Shown: in pieces, positions 59,709 to 64,000 of the stretch
Layout of the letters: every line of letters starts with the position of its first letter
How positions within the stretch are numbered: position 1 is the first letter of the stretch
NCBI RefSeq assembly: GCF_900116295.1
Contig: NZ_FPAF01000003.1
Location: 372,001-436,000 of the forward strand
Direction: 5' to 3'
Source of the DNA: Bacillus sp. 103mf
GTDB taxonomy: Bacteria; Bacillota; Bacilli; Bacillales; Bacillaceae_G
DNA: 64,000 nucleotides
Notes under the pieces: generated by a model
What the model saw: the letters and a program-made list of their open reading frames with translations, nothing else
Database searches by the model: none
Told to the model about the DNA's origin: nothing
Translations under genes and position numbers: made by a program

Positions 59709-60284
59709 ATGGAGAAAGAAGCTGAATATGGTTATCTTATCGAGCAGACGTTATTAGGAAATCAGGAAGCATATAGTGAACTATACGATAAAACAATTGA
59801 AGATGTGTATAAGACAGCTCACTTTTTAATCGAGGAAAAGTCGGATGTAGATGATGTTGTTCAGGAAATATATATGCAATTGTATCAATCGCTTAGTCAA
59901 TTTGATCGGGGGCGCTCCTTTAGGCCATGGTTAATTGGTCTTGCTGTAAGACAAATTCATTCCTATAGGAGAAAGAGATGGATGCGTCTACGGATTGTGA
60001 AAAAAGCAGAAGAACAGCGAAAACCAATTGAATTTGATTTTTCTACTGATCTTGTCAACAAGCTGTCCAATCAAGAGCTTATTACATCGATACATAAGTT
60101 ACCTTATAAATTAAAACAAGTCATCATCCTGCGGTATTTACATGATTACTCTCAAGAAGAAGTAGCAAATATTTTAGATGTACCAGTTGGAACGGTTAAA
60201 TCTAGAATTCATGCAGCCTTAAAGAAATTACGGCAAAAAGAGCGTGAGGGAAATATTTTATTAAAAGAAGTGGGGGATGCATAA
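59709..60284 (+). CDS. ECF sigma factor
   Basis: A 191-residue sigma-70 family protein without region 3. Region 2: YSELYDKTIEDVYKTAHFLI, DDVVQEIYMQLYQSLSQFDR, RSFRPWLIGLAVRQIHSYRR; region 4: LPYKLKQVIILRYLHDYSQE, EVANILDVPVGTVKSRIHAA. It directs RNA polymerase to stress promoters. GGAAGGAGGGGATGAAGG precedes ATG. The next gene, its probable anti-sigma, overlaps by one base. A GAAC-containing upstream stretch could be an autoregulatory -35, but the -10 is unclear. Confidence 0.93.
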   Translation: MEKEAEYGYLIEQTLLGNQEAYSELYDKTIEDVYKTAHFLIEEKSDVDDVVQEIYMQLYQSLSQFDRGRSFRPWLIGLAVRQIHSYRRKRWMRLRIVKKAEEQRKPIEFDFSTDLVNKLSNQELITSIHKLPYKLKQVIILRYLHDYSQEEVANILDVPVGTVKSRIHAALKKLRQKEREGNILLKEVGDA

Positions 60285-60967
60285 TGAGTCTTGATTACGA
60301 AGTAAGAGAATCTTTGCAAGAAGAAGCAAAAGGAATTGTACCATCACCGGAATTGAAAGACAAAGTAATGAATCAAATAAAAGTAGAACGCGGAGGGAAA
60401 ACAATGAAAAAACGTCTTATAACGAGTGTGTTAGCAGCAACATTACTTATTCCAACGAGTGCTTTTGCGTATCAATCTCTTGTGGCAGATGGTGTGTATG
60501 GATCATTTGATAATGTAAAGAAACATTTTGCAAATGCAACATTTCAAGGGTATATGCATGTAAATGCGAAGTTATCGCAAGCAAAAGGTGAAATGGGAGA
60601 CAAAGAGTATACAGAGTTTACAACATTGTTAAAAGGACTACTAGATGCAAAAATGAAGTATGGAGATGCAAATGGTAATATTGATTACGATCAACTTTCT
60701 CAAGAGAAACAAGAGGAAATGACGAAGGCTTCAATGGTAATTCAACCGTATTTTGATAAGTTAAACGGAGAGAAATCAAGTAAAGAAGTGTTAACTTCTG
60801 AAGAATTTAAGCAATATATACATGCTCAAATGACATATGAAAAAATACAAGCGAAAATGAAATCAAGTGAACCTATAACGATAGATGAGGTTCCTGAAGA
60901 ATATAAAGCAGAATTTCAAGAAGCAGATCATTTCATGAATTATGTTAGTGAAAAAGTACAAAAGTAA
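60284..60967 (+). CDS. Anti-sigma factor, DUF3600-type
   Basis: A 227-residue protein. Residues 1-40 are the cytoplasmic sigma-binding part (SLDYEVRESLQEEAKGIVPS), then one membrane helix (KKRLITSVLAATLLIPTSAF), then an extracytoplasmic DUF3600-like helical domain (SLVADGVYGSFDNVKKHFAN). B. cereus-group proteins of this kind are negative effectors of ECF sigma factors. ATG overlaps the sigma stop. Terminator downstream. Confidence 0.88.
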   Translation: MSLDYEVRESLQEEAKGIVPSPELKDKVMNQIKVERGGKTMKKRLITSVLAATLLIPTSAFAYQSLVADGVYGSFDNVKKHFANATFQGYMHVNAKLSQAKGEMGDKEYTEFTTLLKGLLDAKMKYGDANGNIDYDQLSQEKQEEMTKASMVIQPYFDKLNGEKSSKEVLTSEEFKQYIHAQMTYEKIQAKMKSSEPITIDEVPEEYKAEFQEADHFMNYVSEKVQK

Positions 60968-60984
60968 CATATCGAATAAACTTC

Positions 60985-61025
60985 AAAACAGAGTCCATGA
61001 CAAGAAAAGTAGACTCTGTTTTGTT
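60985..61025. terminator. Shared terminator, sigma operon and MBL gene
   Basis: AAAACAGAGTC pairs with GACTCTGTTTT. Confidence 0.88.
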
Positions 61026-61061
61026 ACAGCGACAAACATTTTGGTCAAGATAGTAAAATCC

Positions 61062-62033
61062 TTATTTTGGAGTTGTTTCTGTTTGTTCTCGTTTTATCAA
61101 ATAATCAATAATTCCCATAGCCCCGATTTCTAAATCGAGTTTTAGCAAGTCATAAATAGAATGCGACGCTGGGACGCCTTGGTTGGTAAGGTGTGATGAT
61201 ACTTTTTCAAGTAATAAATCGGACAGCTCTTGGCTTGCTTTTTCAAAGTTTTGTTCTTGTTGAAACACTTGCTCTCCTGCTTCAACAAATATTGGGAGCC
61301 AATGTTCTAGCTGATTGCAAATTTCAGAAATATGAGAAGAGGCACCGTAATGACCGAAATAAATAAAATCGACATTCATATTTTGAATAAGGTCTTTAGA
61401 AGCTAACATAGCTTCAGGCTGAAACTGTGTAGGAGATGTTGTTGGCAAATAAAGTTCAACACCTAGTTCGGCTAATTGACGGTAGTAAATGCCAATCGTA
61501 TCGCCTGTAAATATACCATTTGTTAAAGAATCATGAATGCTAATGTGATGCTTCGCATGACCTGGTGTATCGTAGAATGTCAGCGCCCGATTATTGGCAA
61601 TTTGCAATGTTTCACCATCTTGTACGATGTGAACACGTTCTTCGGGAATAGGCAAAATGGGATGAAAGAGTTTATCAAATGAATCACCGTAAACAGCTTT
61701 TGCACCTTGAATGAGTTTTGTCGGATCAATCATGTGACGAGCGCCCCTAGAATGAACGAACAGCGTTGCACTTGGACATTTTTCCATCATTAAGCCAGCA
61801 GCACCAGCGTGGTCCAAATGAACATGTGTAACAATAATATTTTTTATATCGGTCAGTTGGATATTCAATTGTTGTAATCCATCTAATAGATAAGGAAGAG
61901 AAGGTGCGGCGCACGTTTCAATTATCGTAATCTCATCACCAAGTAAAACATATGTACCTGTACGTTGTTCATGTTGTAAGTCGTAATCATCGATAAGGTA
62001 TAGCTGTGAAGATAGTTTTTCTACTTTTTTCAA
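61062..62033 (-). CDS. MBL-fold metallo-hydrolase
   Basis: A 323-residue metallo-beta-lactamase-fold protein: VTHVHLDHAGAAG (HxHxDH) near residue 70, FYDTPGHAKHHISI (His), FTGDTIGIYY (Asp) and FIYFGHYGASSH (His), then a helical C-terminus. Two metal ions would be bound. Substrate unknown, possibly a thioester or glyoxalase II-like one. Both GTG 62042 and TTG 62033 are in frame; AAGGAG overlaps the GTG and spaces properly with TTG 62033. Confidence 0.88.
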   Translation of the reverse strand: MKKVEKLSSQLYLIDDYDLQHEQRTGTYVLLGDEITIIETCAAPSLPYLLDGLQQLNIQLTDIKNIIVTHVHLDHAGAAGLMMEKCPSATLFVHSRGARHMIDPTKLIQGAKAVYGDSFDKLFHPILPIPEERVHIVQDGETLQIANNRALTFYDTPGHAKHHISIHDSLTNGIFTGDTIGIYYRQLAELGVELYLPTTSPTQFQPEAMLASKDLIQNMNVDFIYFGHYGASSHISEICNQLEHWLPIFVEAGEQVFQQEQNFEKASQELSDLLLEKVSSHLTNQGVPASHSIYDLLKLDLEIGAMGIIDYLIKREQTETTPK

Positions 62034-62074
62034 ATTTATCACTCCTTGTATTTTATTATTCTTTTATTATAAAA

Positions 62075-62113
62075 GAAAAGGCAGAAAACGAAACATCGTT
62101 TTCTGCCTTTATG
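62075..62113 (-). terminator. Terminator after the 62122 gene
   Basis: AAAGGCAGAAAACG pairs with CGTTTTCTGCCTTT around AAACAT. Confidence 0.92.
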
Positions 62114-62121
62114 TAATACGT

Positions 62122-62331
62122 TTAGTTATTTTGTTGTTTGCTAAGAGACATAATAAAGTAGCCGACAAGACCGCCGATTGCTGGAACAGTAATCATTCCC
62201 GCGAGTGTGAAATATTTGCTTAAGAAAATACCGTTAACATCCATAAACCAACCTAAAACAAGTAACATCATCATGTATAGTACGAAATAAAATTCGCGAT
62301 TAGAAAGCTTTTCACTTTGTGCAGTTTTCAT
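62122..62331 (-). CDS. 69-residue membrane protein
   Basis: A small protein with two membrane helices (FYFVLYMMMLLVLGWFMDV; MITVPAIGGLVGYFIMSLSK). AGGGATGGTG precedes ATG 62331. Not recognised. Divergent from the glutathione peroxidase gene. Confidence 0.65.
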   Translation of the reverse strand: MKTAQSEKLSNREFYFVLYMMMLLVLGWFMDVNGIFLSKYFTLAGMITVPAIGGLVGYFIMSLSKQQNN

Positions 62332-62492
62332 TATCAACACCATCCCTATTTTTAATAATGGAATTGAAAATGTCACAATTCAGAAGATAAAATGTCACAT
62401 TTTGTTCACACTTTTATTGTAAAACTTTCCAAGTAAAATGTCTAGTTAATTGTGACGATTTTTTGAACAAAAATAAAACATTCTCATTAGAC

Positions 62493-62521
62493 AATGTACA
62501 CCATACATTTTATGATGGATA
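62493..62521 (+). promoter_or_regulatory. Candidate promoter of the glutathione peroxidase gene
   Basis: TAGACA, then 17 bp, then TATGAT, about 40 bp ahead of the start codon. No clear PerR box was found. Confidence 0.45.
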
Positions 62522-62556
62522 TATAGGCGTGTATGAACTTAAGGAGTCGATATAAT

Positions 62557-63033
62557 ATGACAATTTATAATTTTTCTGCAAAAACAATAAAAGAAGAAGA
62601 AAAGTCGTTACGTGAATATGAAGGAAAAGTAGTATTAATTGTGAATGTTGCCAGCAAATGTGGTTTTACACCGCAATATAAAGGATTACAAGCTTTGTAT
62701 GAAAAATATAAAGAACAAGGTTTTGAAATACTCGGATTTCCATGCAACCAATTTGGCGGACAAGAACCAGGGACAGAAGAAGATATTACGAATTTTTGTG
62801 AATTAAATTATGGTGTAACGTTCCCTATGTTTATGAAGGTTGAGGTAAAAGGTGATAGCATACATCCGTTATTTCACTATTTAACAGAGCAAGCACCAGG
62901 ATTATTAGGAATGAAAGCGGTAAAGTGGAATTTCACAAAATTTTTAGTAGGTCGTGATGGTAAAGTAGTGAATCGCTTTGCACCGCAAACGAAACCAGAG
63001 CAGTTAGAAAAAGAAATTGAAAAAATACTATAG
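62557..63033 (+). CDS. bsaA: Glutathione peroxidase-like thiol peroxidase
   Basis: A 158-residue thioredoxin-fold peroxidase: [20 protein letters not shown] with the peroxidatic Cys, [18 protein letters not shown] with Gln and the partner region, and [20 protein letters not shown] with the catalytic Trp/Asn. It reduces hydrogen peroxide and organic peroxides with thioredoxin or bacillithiol. ATG 62557 follows AAGGAG with 10-base spacing; an ATG 24 bp upstream contains that site in its frame. Normal length. Confidence 0.94.
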   Translation: MTIYNFSAKTIKEEEKSLREYEGKVVLIVNVASKCGFTPQYKGLQALYEKYKEQGFEILGFPCNQFGGQEPGTEEDITNFCELNYGVTFPMFMKVEVKGDSIHPLFHYLTEQAPGLLGMKAVKWNFTKFLVGRDGKVVNRFAPQTKPEQLEKEIEKIL

Positions 63034-63035
63034 AA

Positions 63036-63068
63036 AGAGGGAGCTCATATAAAAGAGCTTCTTTTTAT
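63036..63068 (+). terminator. Terminator after the glutathione peroxidase gene
   Basis: AGCTC/GAGCT stem around ATATAAAA then TCTTTTTA. A near-copy lies at 63896-63926. Confidence 0.75.
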
Positions 63069-63069
63069 G

Positions 63070-63190
63070 TGAGCGAGAGAGAAGAGATTAGTGCTTTTCA
63101 AAGTTGAAAACAAGGGGAAAATTGAGTGTAGATTATGTTTTGTTTGGTATAGCAGGGACTCATATGTTGAAAAAGTAAAATAGATTTAAA
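63070..63190 (+). repeat. R190 repeat, degenerate right part (copy 12)
   Basis: GAGCGAGAGAGAAG, GTGCTTTTC, GGGGAAAATTGAGTGTAGAT, TATGTTTTGTTTGGTATAGC, CATATGTTGAAAAAGTAAAA follow the order of the R190 core and right end with many changes. Confidence 0.55.
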
Positions 63191-63273
63191 TTGTTAATAC
63201 AGAAGAGTTTTTATTTGATAATAGAAGTATTTAAAAATAATATAGTAGTATAAGGTTGTAGGGGGAAAATAGC

Positions 63274-63801
63274 TTGAAAAAACGTATTTTAACTATAGGA
63301 TGTTTATTTATTATGTTAGCCGGCTGTGGTACTAGTAATTATGGTGCGCATGTTGAAGCTGGTATGAAAGCATTGAAAGATGAGAAGTATAGTGATGCAA
63401 TTATGTGGTTTGAAAAAGCTGACCAAGAAAAATCTACTGATGAAACAAAAACATTTATGAAAGTTGCAAAATGGATGGAACATGGTGCGACCGCATTAAA
63501 AGATGGAGATTATAAACAAGCGATGGAAGACTCGAATCAAGTGATAAATATAAAAAAAGATACGACACTTGAAAAAGCTGTAAAGTCCAATGCTGAAGAT
63601 ATGTTGCAAAAGGCAAAAGATATAGAGAATAAAGAAATAACGAGAGAAGAAAAGAGAAAGAAAATAGAAGAAAAAGGCATTGATAAAGCAATTAAAGCGG
63701 TAGATAGCGTTGATGAAATAAGAGAAAAGCAAAAAGAGATTGGGGAATCTTTAGATAAAGCTGAAAAAGTAAAAGAAAAAATAGAGGCAAAGAAAAACTA
63801 A
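63274..63801 (+). CDS. Lipoprotein with TPR-like helices
   Basis: A 175-residue lipoprotein, TTG start after TAGGGGGAAAATAGC. Signal peptide with lipobox LAGC (Cys ~18), then repeated helices (VEAGMKALKDEKYSDAIMWF; HGATALKDGDYKQAMEDSNQ) of TPR type, and a long charged coiled-coil tail (ITREEKRKKIEEKGIDKAIK). Probably a surface-anchored scaffold or binding protein; function unknown. Confidence 0.78.
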   Translation: MKKRILTIGCLFIMLAGCGTSNYGAHVEAGMKALKDEKYSDAIMWFEKADQEKSTDETKTFMKVAKWMEHGATALKDGDYKQAMEDSNQVINIKKDTTLEKAVKSNAEDMLQKAKDIENKEITREEKRKKIEEKGIDKAIKAVDSVDEIREKQKEIGESLDKAEKVKEKIEAKKN

Positions 63802-63895
63802 CATATAGAAACAGTAAGCCTTAAGAAACAGAGCAATAAGCAAGGTGATTCTTCGCTTTCTACAAGGAGCGAATTTGAAGGAACTATAGTAAAAG

Positions 63896-63926
63896 AGAAG
63901 CTCATATAGAAGAGCTTCTTTTTTCA
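63896..63926 (+). terminator. Terminator after the TPR lipoprotein
   Basis: GAAGCTC pairs with GAGCTTC around ATATAGAA, then TTTTTT. The last ~70 bp of the window hold no visible gene. Confidence 0.85.
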
Positions 63927-64000
63927 TGTATTCATTTTACATAAAAAAAGAAAAAGTTCACACGGAATACAAATGTATTCGATACAATGTGTCGGTGAGA

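Overview
The window is chromosomal DNA from a low-GC Gram-positive spore former of the Bacillus cereus group. Evidence: FosB, an ExsB/CotG-like plus CotH pair, a second SpoIIP, GerW, a YjcZ-type micro-protein, the second alanine racemase, and many copies of an interspersed repeat that matches the group-specific bcr1 element (about 155 bp with TTTAT at both ends). Several proteins look well diverged from B. anthracis/B. cereus sensu stricto as I remember them, so a more distant member of the group is possible; I cannot name the species.

Layout. 0-10.7 kb: end of an RsgA-type GTPase, YkvI and MFS transporters, a flavin amine oxidase, a COG0523 metallochaperone GTPase, a GNAT enzyme, and a zinc-binding lipoprotein (ZnuA) under two Zur boxes. 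10.8-17 kb: redox enzymes (NamA, NAD(P)-binding proteins), Ogt, an OppA-type lipoprotein, FosB and a histidine phosphatase. 17-20.8 kb: the divergent exsB/cotH pair, a Nudix hydrolase bracketed by repeats, and a frameshifted GNAT pseudogene. 20.9-29.7 kb: DedA, a C-terminally short MurJ/SpoVB-like flippase, CorA, and the YcgR/YcgQ permease pair, then small spore and lipoprotein genes. 29.7-36 kb: a CNNM/HlyC transporter gene split by a TGA codon, an orphan Opp-like permease, a CBS protein, CsaA, a DinB-like protein and SpoIIP. 36-44 kb: a DD-carboxypeptidase, a 2-kb segment bounded by ~100-bp inverted repeats (dead inositol-phosphatase-like gene plus an alpha/beta hydrolase), NfeD/SPFH membrane proteins, alanine racemase, and an undescribed pair of tiny membrane proteins. 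44-54 kb: MocR-type regulator divergent from a GNAT, an OppB/OppC-like permease pair without partners, three GNATs, GerW and unknowns. 54-64 kb: Fhs, YfmL helicase, quinone reductase, an ECF sigma factor with its DUF3600-type anti-sigma, MBL hydrolase, glutathione peroxidase and a lipoprotein.

The genes are housekeeping-periphery and accessory functions (metal supply, stress and drug resistance, sporulation), mostly single-gene units with their own terminators. The unusual part is the non-coding DNA. Two repeat families are scattered between genes: bcr1 (B copies), often with its TTTAT end at a gene's stop codon, and a ~190-200 bp family with imperfect terminal inverted repeats (called R190 here), two copies of which carry a nested structured insert. 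I found no rRNA, tRNA, CRISPR array, riboswitch or complete insertion sequence. No complete new defence or biosynthetic system is visible; the best candidates for something undescribed are the inverted-repeat-bounded 37-39 kb segment, the tiny membrane-protein pair at 43.4-43.8 kb, and the repeat families.
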